DNA from: Phalacrocorax aristotelis
Lineage: Eukaryota; Chordata; Aves; Suliformes; Phalacrocoracidae
Direction: 5' to 3'
Assembly: GCF_949628215.1 (NCBI RefSeq)
Contig: NC_134283.1
Coordinates: 25,274,975-25,338,974 of the forward strand
DNA length: 64,000 bases
Shown: piece after piece, positions 49,524-61,400 of the stretch
How the letters are laid out: the number at the start of each line of letters is the position of its first letter
How positions within the stretch are numbered: the first letter of the stretch is position 1
Position numbers and translations under genes: made by a program
Notes under the pieces: model-generated
The model's input: the letters and a program-made list of their open reading frames with translations, nothing else
Databases searched by the model: none
What the model was told of the DNA's origin: nothing

Positions 49524-52500
49524 GCCCACCTTTCTTGGTGCATATAGTTACAACACACTAGATTTACCCTGTGCAGTTTATACCAACAAAATGCGAGCTT
49601 GCACAGACTGCAAGTTTCAAGAAGTGCTAATGTAAATGACTTAAAAATCTAATGGATGTTCTGCAGATTAAGACAACACAAACTAGGGAATAGACACAAC
49701 AGTTTATTATTTATCCTTATTCTTTTGCAGTAGAAAGTTCAATGAATAAAATGGGAGAAAGGTAGGATTCAAGAGTCACCAAGGAAGAATGCTGCTACTG
49801 AAAACTGCTACTAGAATGAGGAGGATTTGATCACATAGTTCATGTATACCTTGCTGCAGGAAGTCTTGCCTTATCACCCACAACCAAACCCCAGTTAAGG
49901 TATCTTCCACAACCAAACCTGCCTACTAGCAATACACTGGGCATCTTTTGGATATCTAAGGCTTTTAGGTCGCAAAAGAACTTTTTCCTCCCCTTTTCCC
50001 CCCTCAAGAACTATTATGATCACATAAAAGTTGGAACAGAAACAGCTTAGAGAAAAAGGAACTAGGAAGACACGCATCCATCACATCTGTAGGATTAGAA
50101 GAAAAATTTTAGCCAAATGATAAAGCAATAAAACGTCCAAGTCCTGACTGTTAGCAAAACAACAAAACAAATTTAATCCCCCTCCTTCCCCTAATTTTTG
50201 GGAAAGGGGAAGAAAGCAGAAATAGTTATCCTCTCTCCAGAAAAGCAGACTAAAACCAGGACTTGTTAATCCTACATTTTAAGACTTACAAATGCTACAT
50301 TCGTCAGGTATTTCCTTACTCTCTACTTCCTCCAGGTGCAGAGCAAGATTTCCGCTAATTTTGAGCCAGCAGGTGGCATTAACATCTCACAGACCCTAAG
50401 CAAACACAGTCAAATGCTGGATAGAGGCAAACTTACAAGCCCTCTTTAAGGCCCATACCTAAGGAGTAGTTTTCAATGACAATTTGTACAATGGCATGGA
50501 AAATTAACTAGAGTTGTGCATGAAGCATTCCACTGTCCACTCTTGACAAAATAAGACAGGGTTGCCTTCTTCTCCCTGCCTGATGGTTGGCTGCATTGCC
50601 CGTCTCTCCTATCAGCACAATTCCATCAGGTATACACCAAGAAACTCGAAAGAGAACCTTACCCTAGCATGCAATAAGGCACTTAAAGGGTAATGGCAAC
50701 AGTAGTAATAAAGTAAAACAGTAGGATCACATTCTTACTTTGTGTAATAAGCCTTCAGACTATCCAAAGGGGGATATGTCCCTCTTTAAATGATGATTTA
50801 CTGCATAAGAAGTTGATTTGGGACTCAACAGACGTGGGTTCCTATTTTCTACTAATTTTCAAAACCTCCTGTGCAGCTGCTGACAGGTACACAAGACTGC
50901 CATTAGTACAGGCAGAGAAAATACTTCCTTACCTCAAATAAACGTAGGAATAAAGTCCACTGAACATTGAGGTGCTTGTGTTCTTGTGTTATAAGCTCCT
51001 AAATGGGCATCCTATTTACAGAATGTAGGAGAGGAAAGGGAAATCAGGCCTTTAATACAGACACCACTGACTTAATATCAAAGTCCACAAGAATAAAATG
51101 CAATGTCTGTGCATCATTTCAACAATGGAAACAATTAGGAAAAAAGAAAACCAAGACCAACCGAAAGATAAAAAAACCCCAACTTTAAAACCAGAAATAT
51201 ATAGGGAAATTTTTGCTTTTCTTTCACCTTGAAGTTCAAGTAATTCAGAACATGACCTGAGAAGACTAAAGAGTCCAGTGGACAGGTATTTAAAACAGTC
51301 ACTAAAACTCACTCTTAGTACTGTATGAAGTGGTACCTTCATTGCCCTGGAGGGGAAAGCAGAAATTAAGACCCAAAAAGGTCTAGGAATTGTTCTTTTC
51401 CAAATATACGATGAAAACCGTATTAGTACATGCAGTGAATGCATCAGCCACTTTTTGAAGCTATTGAATGAGTAAGCTCTAATAGAAAATTTCACTTTTA
51501 TTTTCCAAGAACTAGCAGTCTTAAGATATTGATCCCCTTTGCATTAGGGACATTTATAACATTATTCCCATGCACTTGAATGAGCTAGTGGTGACAGCTT
51601 TCAGTAACCACCCATCTTCCATACTAGAAATCCCAGTGTCACTTACCACCGAAGTCTAGAACAAGATTTAAATCTTGGGCATTCTTGTAACACCTGTTTT
51701 CTAATAATGCTTCAATTTCTTACAGATGGCAAGTTCTTGGACTAGTTCTAGAGTTGGATTACCACTGCATTTCCTGCTCTGAGACACTTGAACAGAGACT
51801 CCTATTCACCTACAAATACTTGTCACTGGCCAAATATTAGAGACCTTATGTCTAGAAACTCAATTCTTCTTGTCCCAGCACTCCCAAGAGCCTGGCTTTT
51901 AGAATTTTAATTTCACCTTCTGGATTCCCATGTAAAAAGCACCTCTGAAGAAGTCCAGGATCACATGAAAGGAGAGAAAGCAATGAGTTGTTCCACTGCC
52001 TAAGAAAATCTGGGAGTAACAGCACAAGCCTTCATCTATCACTTTTCCACAGTTCTTACTGCCCCAGGGCCTGTGCCTAAAAGCAGGGGAATTGAGATGC
52101 ATGCTTCCACTGAAGCCAGGACTCAAAAGCAGCAGTTTGCCTGTTACAGATGACCTTTACTGCAAAGGGCTGCAGTAGAACTCCTGCATGACAGAAGCAT
52201 CTTCAGTGCACAAGAAAACCTCAGGCAAACGAGGGGATGTCTGTGGTCAGGGTGTGTTTAGTAAGATGTGATCTCTTTCAGGAGTAAGGGAGAAGCTGAT
52301 ATTTTCCTTCTTCACACATACAGAACCCTAGAAGTCCTAAAGCACATGCTTTGTCACCCTGCTCACCAGGGCAGCAGCATCATTTTGCTGGTGTAACTTC
52401 AGACCTATAAAAGAATCGATGTTAGCTAGCATTGCACCTCGAGTTGTAACGCCTTCTGGCCTGCTTTGAGACGTTTAATATTTCACGTTAGAAATAAGAA

Positions 52501-53755
52501 CAGTTTGCAGATCCCATACTTGCCTTCAAAAGACAAACTGATAACATTGCATTTCAAACCAGAACCCACGAATTTAGAACTTACTTCCATGACATTATCC
52601 GTAACGTGGGTTTCAGAAAACGCCTTCTGTTTCAAAAACCAACCAAGAAGCTAGGCTGAGGACAAAAGTGCGGGTCCCTCATACCTTGGAAAGCATCGAT
52701 AATACTGATATTATAGGAAGTTATGAAATAGCTACTAGAAATGTAAAAGGGAGTGATAAAAGATATATGACCACACATGCAGCTTAAATTTTTTTTTTGG
52801 GAAAAACCTGCATCTTTTGCATACCTATTATTTTAAGCAATAACCCTAGCCAAATTTCACTTTTCTCTCATGCACTTGCCTAGTTCTTATATGTCTAGAA
52901 AACAAACACTATGATGAAGAGGTATTTCACCTGTAAATAGTAGTTGGATTGTTTATAAGACATACAGTATCACTGATGACTTCTGGCCTCCCAAGATGCC
53001 TTTCTGTAGGGAGGCAATGAAAAAAAGCAAACCCCAAATCCCACGGTCTGATAAGGCTTTAAGTTATTTTGTGATACGTAACAGCTCGCCCCCGCCCAAA
53101 AGGGAATGTAAGAACCATTAAGCTTCCCCCCATTCGTTGCATACAAGGAGCAATCAGTACTAATAACGGTACTTCAGGACTGTAATAACCTGGCTTGAAA
53201 AACATTACTCTGAAAGAGTATATACTGAAAAATAAGGTTACCTAGGCAATGTGCGACACAAGCCCACAGGAAAACCAGATCTCTGGGTCTGCACGCTTGT
53301 ACAAAACCTGGACTAAAGGCCAACATCCGTAGCTCAGGTCCTTTTTCCCTGGCAGAGATGGATGCTGGGAGCCCGGCGTGAATCCCACCCGAGCCGGAGG
53401 GACGCGCCCATGCCCTCGCCCCTCTCCCGGCTCTCCCACGCCCTCGCTCCCACTCGGGACTGCTCTTGTTAAGGGCAGCAGCGCCGAATGGGCGGCCACA
53501 CTCGCCCCCGCGGCTAGAAGGGAGAAGGAGGATGAAGATGCCCGTGAGCCGCTGCTGCCGCTCCCCAGGAGTGAAGGCGGGTGCAGAGCCCCGGTGCCCT
53601 CGAGCAGACCCAGGGCCTTCCCGGGGCGAAGGAAGGCCCGCCACCGCCCCCCGGGCCCTGCCGGGGCCACTCCCCGAGCCCAGGTGGTCTTCGGCGGGGA
53701 CGGATCCCGACCCCGGGCGGGCGGGGGCTCGGGACGGCTGCCCCGTGCGTCTCAC

Positions 53756-54450
53756 CTTTTAGAGAGGTCCATCAGGACCCCGGAAAAAAGCTTCTCTCCC
53801 AGCCGGAACGAGACCACCAGGGCGTCCTCGATGATGTGATCCAGGGTGACCCGCACCTCGGAGCCGGGCAGCAGCGGAGCCTCCGCCTCCCCCCCGGCCG
53901 GAGCCGCGGGCACCGGGGGCTCGGGCTCGACAGCGGCGGCATCGGCAGCATCCGGCTCCTCCTCCTCCGGCCGGGACGGCTCCTCCCCGGGCTCCGGCTC
54001 CGCGGAGCCCCCAGTAGCCGGCGGGCAGGGCTGCGGCTCCTCCTCGGGAAGTTGGGGGTGCCCCGCGGGCGGCGGGCAGGGCTGCGGCTCCTCCCGGGGC
54101 TGCGGGCTGGGCGCTCCCCGCTGCTCGGCTTGGGGCGAGCCCGCCACCGGCGCGGAGGGCGGTGAGGGCGGTGGCTTCTCCGCCCGCTCGGCCTCCGGCT
54201 CGCGAGTACCGGCGGGGCTCCGGGCGCGCTGCACGGGCGGCGGCTCCTCGGCCTCGCCGGGAGCAACCTTCCCCCCGTCGGCCTCCTCCCCGTCCGGCAC
54301 TACCGACTCCACCGCCTCGGTGACGGCGGGGAGGGGGTCGGCGCCGGCCTCGCTGCCCGGGATAGGCTCCATCTCGGGCTCAGCCTCGCCGGCCCCCCCG
54401 TCGCCCGGCACCGCTGCAGTCGCCGCCGCCTCCGCAGCCATGGCCGCCAT
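53756..54450 (-). CDS. PWWP2A: PWWP2A exon 1: start codon and acidic, Pro-rich N terminus
   Basis: The exon encodes residues 1-231 plus two bases of the Arg codon finished by exon 2. The ATG at 54450-54448 is chosen because the start MAAMAAEAAATAAV and the following EAEPEMEPIPGSEAGADPLP match mammalian PWWP2A. It has A at -3 and G at +4; a second in-frame ATG lies three codons on. The frame stays open about 70 codons upstream but has no ATG there. Residues 20-185 are Glu/Pro/Ala-rich and probably disordered. Residues 194-231 (GSEVRVTLDHIIEDALVVSF onward) are the conserved core of the N-terminal half. The donor is AAAAG|GTGAGA. An in-frame 51-bp-spaced direct repeat encodes EEPQPCPP twice and may contribute to the longer length than the human protein. 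Confidence 0.94.
54021..54094 (-). repeat. PWWP2A: In-frame direct repeat in PWWP2A exon 1
   Basis: An exact 23-bp sequence occurs at 54021-54043 and again at 54072-54094, spaced 51 bp (17 codons). On the coding strand both copies read EEPQPCPP. The sequence after the exact core is only loosely similar between copies, so this is a partial or decayed tandem duplication. Confidence 0.75.
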
Positions 54451-54453
54451 TTT
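54443..54453 (-). promoter_or_regulatory. PWWP2A: YY1-type motif over the PWWP2A start codon
   Basis: The minus strand reads AAAATGGCGGC, an exact match to the YY1 consensus AANATGGCGGC, with its ATG being the start codon. Such sites are common around the first ATG of CpG-island genes. Binding is inferred from the motif only. Confidence 0.5.
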
Positions 54454-54561
54454 CTCTGCTGCTTCACCGCCGCCTCCCTCCAGCAGCGGGATCGATAACC
54501 ACGGCCTTCCCCGCCCGCCTGGGAGGGAGGACCCGCCCCCTAGGCTGGCAGCCGGCAGCCC

Positions 54562-54800
54562 ATTGGTGAGCGTAGGGCAGCTTTCTACTTCTACTGGAGA
54601 GCAGAGCAGTCCGTTGAGCCTAGCGGGAACTTGTCGTTGGCCACCGAGGACTTCATTCAATGAAGAGTCGGAAAGAGGAAGAAGGGGTGTGGCTTAGTGC
54701 TTCACAGGCCGTTACGGGATAGAGGGGTTGGGCTTCTAGGGCTGCCCCGCCGCCTCATTGGTGGAAGGAGGAGCCGCTCCCTCGGGAGGCTGGTAATTGG
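54562..54800 (-). promoter_or_regulatory. PWWP2A: Three CCAAT boxes upstream of PWWP2A
   Basis: CCAAT occurs on the minus strand at 54566-54562, 54761-54757 and 54800-54796, that is about 115, 310 and 350 bp before the start codon. All three have the same orientation as the gene, and two are only 39 bp apart. The flanks (for example CACCAATGGGC and CACCAATGAGG) fit NF-Y binding. The transcription start is not determined by these alone. Confidence 0.5.
54591..54656 (-). other. Possible upstream ORF in PWWP2A leader
   Basis: ATG at 54656-54654 opens a 21-codon frame closing with TAG at 54593-54591, 140 bp before the PWWP2A start and in a different frame. It matters only if transcription begins upstream of 54,656, which is plausible given the distal CCAAT pair. 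The context of this ATG (G at -2, A at +4) is weak. Confidence 0.25.
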
Positions 54801-54910
54801 CGGCGCAGAACATCCGTCAGGAGGGGCGCGAGGCAAGGTGGCGCGCGGCGGCCGGCATGCGTGTTGTGGGCGGCCAGGAGAGGGCGTATGGGAAGATGGC
54901 GAGGGTGGGA

Positions 54911-54964
54911 GGCCGGCCGGCCGGCCAGTATGTCCATAGCCATAGCCATAGCCGTAGCCATAGC
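54911..54964. repeat. GGCC tetranucleotide and CATAGC hexanucleotide repeats
   Basis: Four GGCC units at 54911-54926 are followed by five CATAGC-type units at 54934-54964, one of which reads CGTAGC. Both are short simple repeats in the upstream part of the CpG island. Confidence 0.85.
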
Positions 54965-55106
54965 TCGCCCTCGAGTGGCGCCCCCGTGGCCAGGGGGACA
55001 GGCCGCTGCGGTCTGCGCCTTCCAGCTTGTGCAGCGCCGCGCCCGCCGCCCCGCGGGTGGAGGCGGCGGGTGCTGCGGGTCTGGGGCGCTACCTGCCCCC
55101 GTGCGT

Positions 55107-55140
55107 GGGGGCCCGGGGGGAGCGGAGGGGAAACGTGGGG
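55107..55140 (+). other. Potential G-quadruplex motif
   Basis: Four G runs of 5, 6, 4 and 4 are separated by loops of 3, 6 and 6 nt on the + strand at the edge of the CpG island. The pattern satisfies the usual G4 rule; folding is not shown. Confidence 0.4.
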
Positions 55141-56445
55141 AAGGCAGAGGGCCCGGTGTCTTTTGTGAAGCAAATCAACGCTTTGAAATATTAAGTACCA
55201 TGAATTGGGTGCATCGGGTAAAGGTGAAGTGCTGAAAAGGGGAGAAAAAGTGTTTCCCCGCAAGATGTTCTGAATCGGACATCTTTTTCCTGTGGGATCA
55301 ACAGTTCCTACCCTGTGGGCGGTTTTGGTTTTTTTTCCCCAGGTAGGAAATCTTGTATTTCCTAAACAAAAACTAAGGAAAAAAGAAAGGGTTTAGCCCG
55401 TTGTATGCGTGATTTCACATTTTGGGAAGCCGAGTCCTTTGTAGAAAGGAGGGATTTGTTAGGAGGAAGGATGGGTGAGAAAGAAGAGCAGGAGCGAATG
55501 TAGACAGAAAGAGAAAAGTGGTCTTAGGGCATTAATGGCTTTATTCCTAGTGCTGTTATAAGAAATATATATTGTGCAGCAACAAAGGGGATTTTCTGAA
55601 AAGTAGTAAGTCAAATAGATAAGATTTTCTTCAGAAATAAAGTATTCGTTTTCTTTCACATTAGTGACTCTTACTGGAAGGCTTCAAAGTTACTACCAAC
55701 TGTATGCTTTCAATAGAAACAGAGGTACACCCCGGGCTTTCAGCTAAAAAAACTTAAAAATAATGGACATGAAGAACTAACGAAATTTTTGCACAAAGTG
55801 TGAGGAAAAAAGATCCTTGATCAGATCTGAGGCCTGGTACTACACTCATCTTTTTTTTCCTCATTGTAGGAAAAGTGAGTTGTATGTAGTTAAAGGACTG
55901 CAGTAATGTAAAGAATTTTTTTTTTTTCAGAAATAATAAATGAGGACATGGAATAGAACATCTCCTGTAACAGCAAAAAAGCTATATATAATTCTATGCA
56001 AGCAAAACATGATCTTGCAAGCTGCTAGCTGTAGGATTTTAGTAAGTAATAATAGCATGATTAACCTACTCTGTTGTCCTGATCATAGTGGTTTGACTTG
56101 CATAACAGACACAAAGACTCTTACTTTTGTATCTGATAATGGTTTACTTTGCCTGGTGAACATAATGTTTGCACTTTCGGTGGTGTAAAGTGTGTAAGGC
56201 ACATATGGGAACATCAGGAGGAGCAGCTAGACACGTTTCTGGAGACAAATACATTAGAACTATAGGTGAAAGAAATTGCTAAAGAAGACAGTGCTTGCTA
56301 AAGAAGAAACTGCTTAATAAATTTTTGTATGCTTTACGACTGTATCTGCTAGATCAGTGGTTTGGTAGTGTGGGTGGGTAGAATAGAATGTGTTTATTGG
56401 GAGAAGGAGTAGTAGATACTGAATTACAAATTTATTTCTTTCCAG

Positions 56446-56533
56446 CCATGCTTGCAGCTTTGTCAGTCTATAGCGCAGAGAAACAGCAGATGGATTCAGC
56501 GTATGATCTGTGGCTTAAAAGAAATCAGATTTG
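56446..56533 (+). other. Exon-like segment of unknown gene or lncRNA
   Basis: An 88-nt segment sits between a good acceptor (TTTATTTCTTTCCAG) and a good donor (TTTG|GTAAGC). Two of the three frames are open throughout; one starts with ATG two bases in and reads MLAALSVYSAEKQQ, ending YDLWLKRNQI. I do not recognise either translation. It lies 2.0 kb on the other side of the PWWP2A start codon, transcribed away from it, so it could be an internal exon of a divergent transcript from the same CpG island, a far 5' exon of the next gene, or chance. Confidence 0.25.
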
Positions 56534-58334
56534 GTAAGCTTTTTGAAAACTACCTGCCATTACTATTACTTCCTAAATAATTTTGAAACAATTTTGTTAG
56601 GCCATATTTCTAAAAGATCTGTATTCCGTATCTTGAGGCCATAATGCTTTGAAAGATGGCAATTGTCTAGGCGCCCCTCAGGCTGTACACGTTCTTTGAC
56701 AGAATTCTGCAGAATAATGAGAAGATTGGTGTTGCTAGTGACTTACCTTAATTTCAAAGCTATCCCTGTTCAATTTGCATCTGAGACTTCAGGGTTTTTC
56801 CTGTATGTTCTGCTAAGGGGAATGCACATATGGCTCTGGAAGGTTCACAGAAGTTGCAAAGGGTTTGTAAAGAGTTCTCATCTTGAAGAAGCCTAAGAGA
56901 AATGGCATAAGAGAAATGGTTGTAGGAGCGGAAGGAGGACTCTGCTGTTCTTTCCTCTCATTATTGTTGTTCTGTGCGATTATGACAACATATAATATGT
57001 AGAAAATGAAGAGTTGTTTCCCAGAAACTTTACCTTATTCAGATGAGTCCTAGGACAGATTAAAGAAACATATTAGTGAAGATAGTTCATACGTAACACC
57101 AGAACTGTTTTCACATTGCTCTCCTATGCAAAGAATTTCACTGTGCTTGGAGGTACTCCAACTGTATTTTGACAGTAGACCAAACCATACTCTGTGTGCG
57201 CAGGACTGTTCTGCACATTAGAGGTATGATCATCTATTCAAATACTGTTTTCCTTATTACTGCCTTACACTAGCAGTAATCTGCTTGTTCATCCCAAGGA
57301 TTGTGAGGAAAAGGCATCACATTAACTAGAAGGGCTGGCAGGGTACAGGGATATGTATTGTCATATATTCTATTTTTAAAATTATTTGTTACTTTTTTTA
57401 CTCAGGAGGCATAGTACTATACTTGAAAACCTTCAAACACTTGCACTCCAATAGACGTTTGCAAAAGCAAAGTTGCTGGACAGCTTTCGCATAGGGCAGG
57501 CCAGAACTGTCATGGTCCTTGCTATCAAACAGCATGGCTTGTGTAGATACTTTGTACGGTTGGTGATCTTAATTGTGCTAGCCGGTCAGTTCAGTTAGCC
57601 ACAATTAATTTCTCTGGTGCTGCAGTGCCAGGGTGTACAAGGATGGCAGTAAATTCTGAGCCTACAAGAAATTGCCAACTAATACAAAGAGACTGCTCAG
57701 CCCTTGAGCTGATGGGGCATTAAGATCCAATAGCTCATCCCAGCAGGCTTTTTGTTATGTTAAGTTCAGCCTTATGTAGAGGATGGGTGTAAAATGGAAG
57801 ATTTCCTCCTGCAAAACTTCAGCAAGGTCAATGCTTACTGAAATCCACCTTGCTTTTCAGCAGGTGTTGCTCGTGGCAGACAGTTACCATTAAAATGCTA
57901 ACTGTCATCTTTCACATCTACTGGAGTCCCCCCACCCCCTGCAATCCTTATGCTAAACCTGGGAAACAAACCTGGGTGTGCGGCTTGTTAACGCTCTGAA
58001 TTGTTTCATTGAGATAAAAGAGGAGATTATATGCTTGACCCAAGCAGTTTAAACTACTAGGGGGGGTCTTAAAATAGAATGTAAACAGCTTTTTTGCAGT
58101 ATGATTTGCATGTTGAAAGGTGCTTTTAAACAGACGTAAACAAGGACATTTATATATCACCCTAATGGCCAACAAATAGGATACCATAAGTAACCCTTAA
58201 ATGAAAACATGCTAACAGTAGGCATGTAGATGCAGGATGAAACTTGTAAGTTTAAGAAAATAGTGCTCGCTATATAATTTTTTTCTATCCCAAATTCCTT
58301 TGATCACTATTTACTTTGTTTATTTTAAATCTAG

Positions 58335-58458
58335 CCTGTACTCTCTTCAGGATAGTGTTTGTCTTTTTGTGGCTGGTTTGCATAGTGATTGGCATAGTTG
58401 GGGCCTTGTTTCCATCCTGGGACCTTTAGAAACTGCCAAGATAAAATTAATTAATTTA
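58335..58458 (+). mobile_element. Ancient interspersed repeat, L2/L3-like 3' end
   Basis: The order CTCTTCAGGATAGTG, GTCTTTTTGTG, GGTTTGCATAGTGATTGGCA, GGGGCC, CCTGGGACCTTTAGAAACT, then AT-rich sequence follows a well-known amniote repeat tail (CTCTTCAGGGCAGGG, TGTCT, TACAGCGCCTAGCA, GGGGCC, CTAGGCACTAC, AATAA). It is strongly diverged. The family name is from memory of similar sequences and may be wrong; CR1/L3 or L2 lineage is likely. Confidence 0.4.
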
Positions 58459-61400
58459 ATGAAACAAATTGCACTAACACACTTGCTGTAGATTAAAACA
58501 AGTCTCCGTGTGTTCAGCAAGTGGCAGAAAGGACAGAATTGGAAAGAAGAAACAATGAATTCAAGAGAGGAACGGATACAATTGGAGGGAATGCAATGGT
58601 TGATTTGAAGGCAGGAAAAATGCAAGGCTCTATGAAGATGTGTTAACAGCATGTTGGCAGGCCAGGCAACTGAAGAAGTTTTATTAAGTTTGGGCTGAGT
58701 GAGTGAACAGATGTGATGTGGTTGCGTGATGCCTGTAAGAAGTAGATACGGTTGTATCTGTGTGCATGGGTATACATGGGTGAAAGAACTGTGTGTGCGG
58801 AAGCTGGGACATGGTGAGGATCGGGTCTGGCAGACTTGACTGTTTAAAGGCCTGCGCTGCTCAGTGTTAGTGATACTGATTTGTTCTGCCATGACCAGAG
58901 TGTGTTGCACTAACTATGAATAGAAATCTTGAAGTCACTGAATAGTCACAGCATGTATGTGTGTTTTAGTTCTAAGCGCGTTGGGTTAAGGTGCGTGTAG
59001 CTGAAGATGATGTTTAACAGTAACATAATTCTCTGGGCATCAAGTTTCGTAGAAGTGCACAACCAAGAAAGAGCCAACACAAGAAGCAAGGTTGTAATGG
59101 AACAGTATATATAAACACAGTATCATCAGGGTTGCAGTGAAGCCAAAGTGCATAACTGCAGCATAGTTACAAAAATTCAGCTTCCTTAAAGCTAATTTAA
59201 GTACCAATAACAGTGAACCTGTGATAACAGTCTCCAGAACAGGCTGCGCCCTGGTAATTGCCTTGTAGCTGGAATTTGTGGTGTTCCTGGTATCCCCGCT
59301 AGCTGGATATGGACAAGTTTACTACGCTTGTTCATGCCACAACTGATCTGCCTTAGCATAGGCATATGGAAGCTCTAAACAAGTGTGTGGATTTATAGGG
59401 ACTGTTTATAGTGTCTTGGTAGGATAGTAGACATTTTTCCTAATATCTAGACTGGGGTGTAAGAATTTTAGATTAGACATTTACAATTTGGAGTTCTAAC
59501 AGCCTTGCTGAGACTTTGTGACTCCACACATTAAAGGGATTGTGGTTTACTTACATCCTGTAGCTCCAGTCTTTGCTGGCTCTTCAGCAATGATGCCAAG
59601 AAATAGTGTACTACAGGAAACATCATACTTTTATGCCTGCGTCAGTCTGAATCATAGTGGCAGCAGATTTCTTTGACTGCTCCTGTGACCCTGAAAAAGG
59701 GCTGAGGGTCTCACAAAAACCTCCATGAGTCAGGGTTTAGGTACCACTGTTTTATGCCATGTTAATAAATCCATTTTAACATTATTCAATGTTTGCAAGG
59801 CATGATCTGCTATTGTTGTTTTCAAGGCTCTCCTGTTTAAAAAGAAAAAGTGTAACCAATTAAAGGCAATGTATGTAAGTAATGCAGAGGAACATAAGCA
59901 AACAAACGACAAGAAAAGATTGGGTCTTGATTGTATGCTGCAGGCTTACTGCTTCTTATAACAAGTTAGGAAAGTAGTGCTCTTAAAACAATTGTTAATT
60001 ACATTTAAGCTGTGTTGAAACTTCATTACTGGTTTGTTACGGAAACTCAGTATAGGAGGAGAAAATAATTGGTCATTCCTGTAATGTTTGGTAACTGATT
60101 TTTGTAGCCATAAGAATTTAGACCTCATTTTGTTAGGTTTATGAATGATCATTAAAGGATTTATAAAATCTCACTGCATGCACACATGCCCCAAAAGTCT
60201 ATGCTGCAATTTGAAAAGTTAATTATATGCTAAATTTCTTGTGAATAAGAAATGAAGTCAACGATTGGGTCTCTATCAAATGTCCATATGGAGAATTGAT
60301 ATAAATTAATTACCATAGTTGGAGTTGCTTAAAAAAAAATTGCAACTCTAAGTGAGTCCTTGGGGTGAAGCACTGGCATTAGCTCACTGCTGACATACCT
60401 CACACTTATTTTCTAATTTTAAAGAATTGTGAGTCTGAAACTACTTCATGTCTTATCTTGTAATCTGATCGATTTCTGCTGTCCTCTGAACTGTGTACAT
60501 CTGTCAGTACTGGTCCACATTATCTCCACATGTTTTTCCTTTCAGATAAAATAAAACAACTTTGAAGATGCAAAATTGCTAATACTATTATTGTTTCATA
60601 TTTTGGCATCTAAAGCCTTATCTCTAGTTTGGCATGAATACATGTAACTTATTAAAAATGAATTATATAAATAAGAATATTATTTTAGTGTAAATAAATT
60701 CATCATGCTCTAAAAACTAGGTCTATAGTATTTCTCAAACCATGATCATTGTTATTAAATGGGTAACTTACTGATTATAACTAATTCTTAGTTAATCAAG
60801 TGCCAGTCCTTTTCCCACACATGTACACGCTAGTCATCTTCCACAGTTATGTATTATCAGTATTCAAAGTTGTGAGTGTAGAATTAATTCATTCAGTTAT
60901 ATGATCCGATTTTGTAGTGCCCAGCTAGATCAATCAATTTTATTGAGTCTTGGGGATGTGGTAAATCAAAATTAGTCTAAAATGTGACCAAGACATCAAA
61001 GAGCAGAGTTTGCAAGGTGTCCTTTTCAAAAGCATTGTCAGGACAATTCAGCCTCTCTAGTGCTGTGGCCCAGAGGTATATCGGTGGGCCTGCAAGAGGC
61101 TCTTAAGCTACGACACCACACTGGCAGCACATGAGCTGCCTTATGTCTGAGTCAGGTATGAAATACTACAGTTCCTTCTTGGTGGAGCTACAAACCTCAT
61201 GATAGGCATGCTAAGCTAGCTCTAAAGTGATCTCAGAAGACCATCTGTCCATTTGAGTGTACAGGTACTCTAGTTTCACAGTTCAAACTGAAATTGTGAT
61301 TATCACCTGTACTGCTGTATTCTCAAGAGGTTCTACAAATGTTAACAAGTGTCTGGACAGTACGTGACCAATCTGTTGAGGCATCTAGCTTCATTTTGTC

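Larger units (their letters stand above)
40670..53755 (-). other. PWWP2A: PWWP2A intron 1
   Basis: The 13.1 kb intron runs from GTGAGA (53755 downward) to TTCTCTTTAAG (ending 40670), and it splits an Arg codon (AG|G). It contains the CR1 copy at 41.2-41.94 kb, an older antisense CR1 piece near 48.9 kb and a C11 run at 49513-49523. Apart from these, 42-48 kb and 49.1-53.2 kb are AT-rich sequence without recognisable exons or RNA genes. Confidence 0.85.
53380..55150. promoter_or_regulatory. PWWP2A: CpG island promoter of PWWP2A
   Basis: Abrupt change from AT-rich sequence to about 1.8 kb very rich in G, C and CpG, covering the proximal intron, coding exon 1 and the upstream flank of PWWP2A. 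I see no TATA box at a plausible place, as expected for a housekeeping CpG-island promoter. Such promoters are often bidirectional; the + strand flank has no recognised first exon, but an exon-like segment lies downstream at 56446-56533. Long open frames on the + strand inside the island are compositional shadows. Confidence 0.85.

Noticed and set aside
51052-51495. 147-codon minus-strand open frame in PWWP2A intron 1
   Set aside because: Phe/Ser/Leu-rich translation typical of random AT-rich DNA; no splice signals fit it into PWWP2A.
54451-54661. Upstream non-ATG extension of the PWWP2A frame
   Set aside because: The frame is open for about 70 codons before the start, but no in-frame ATG occurs, and the family start (MAAMAAEAAAT) has a good initiation context.
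53378-54697. Several + strand open frames of 150-280 codons across PWWP2A exon 1
   Set aside because: They are antisense shadows of the GC-rich coding exon and CpG island, with Gly/Ser/Arg-rich low-complexity translations.
58347-58910. 187-codon minus-strand open frame
   Set aside because: Long for this AT-rich region, but the residues show no domain or coding bias, and its 3' end overlaps an ancient repeat tail on the other strand. Probably chance.
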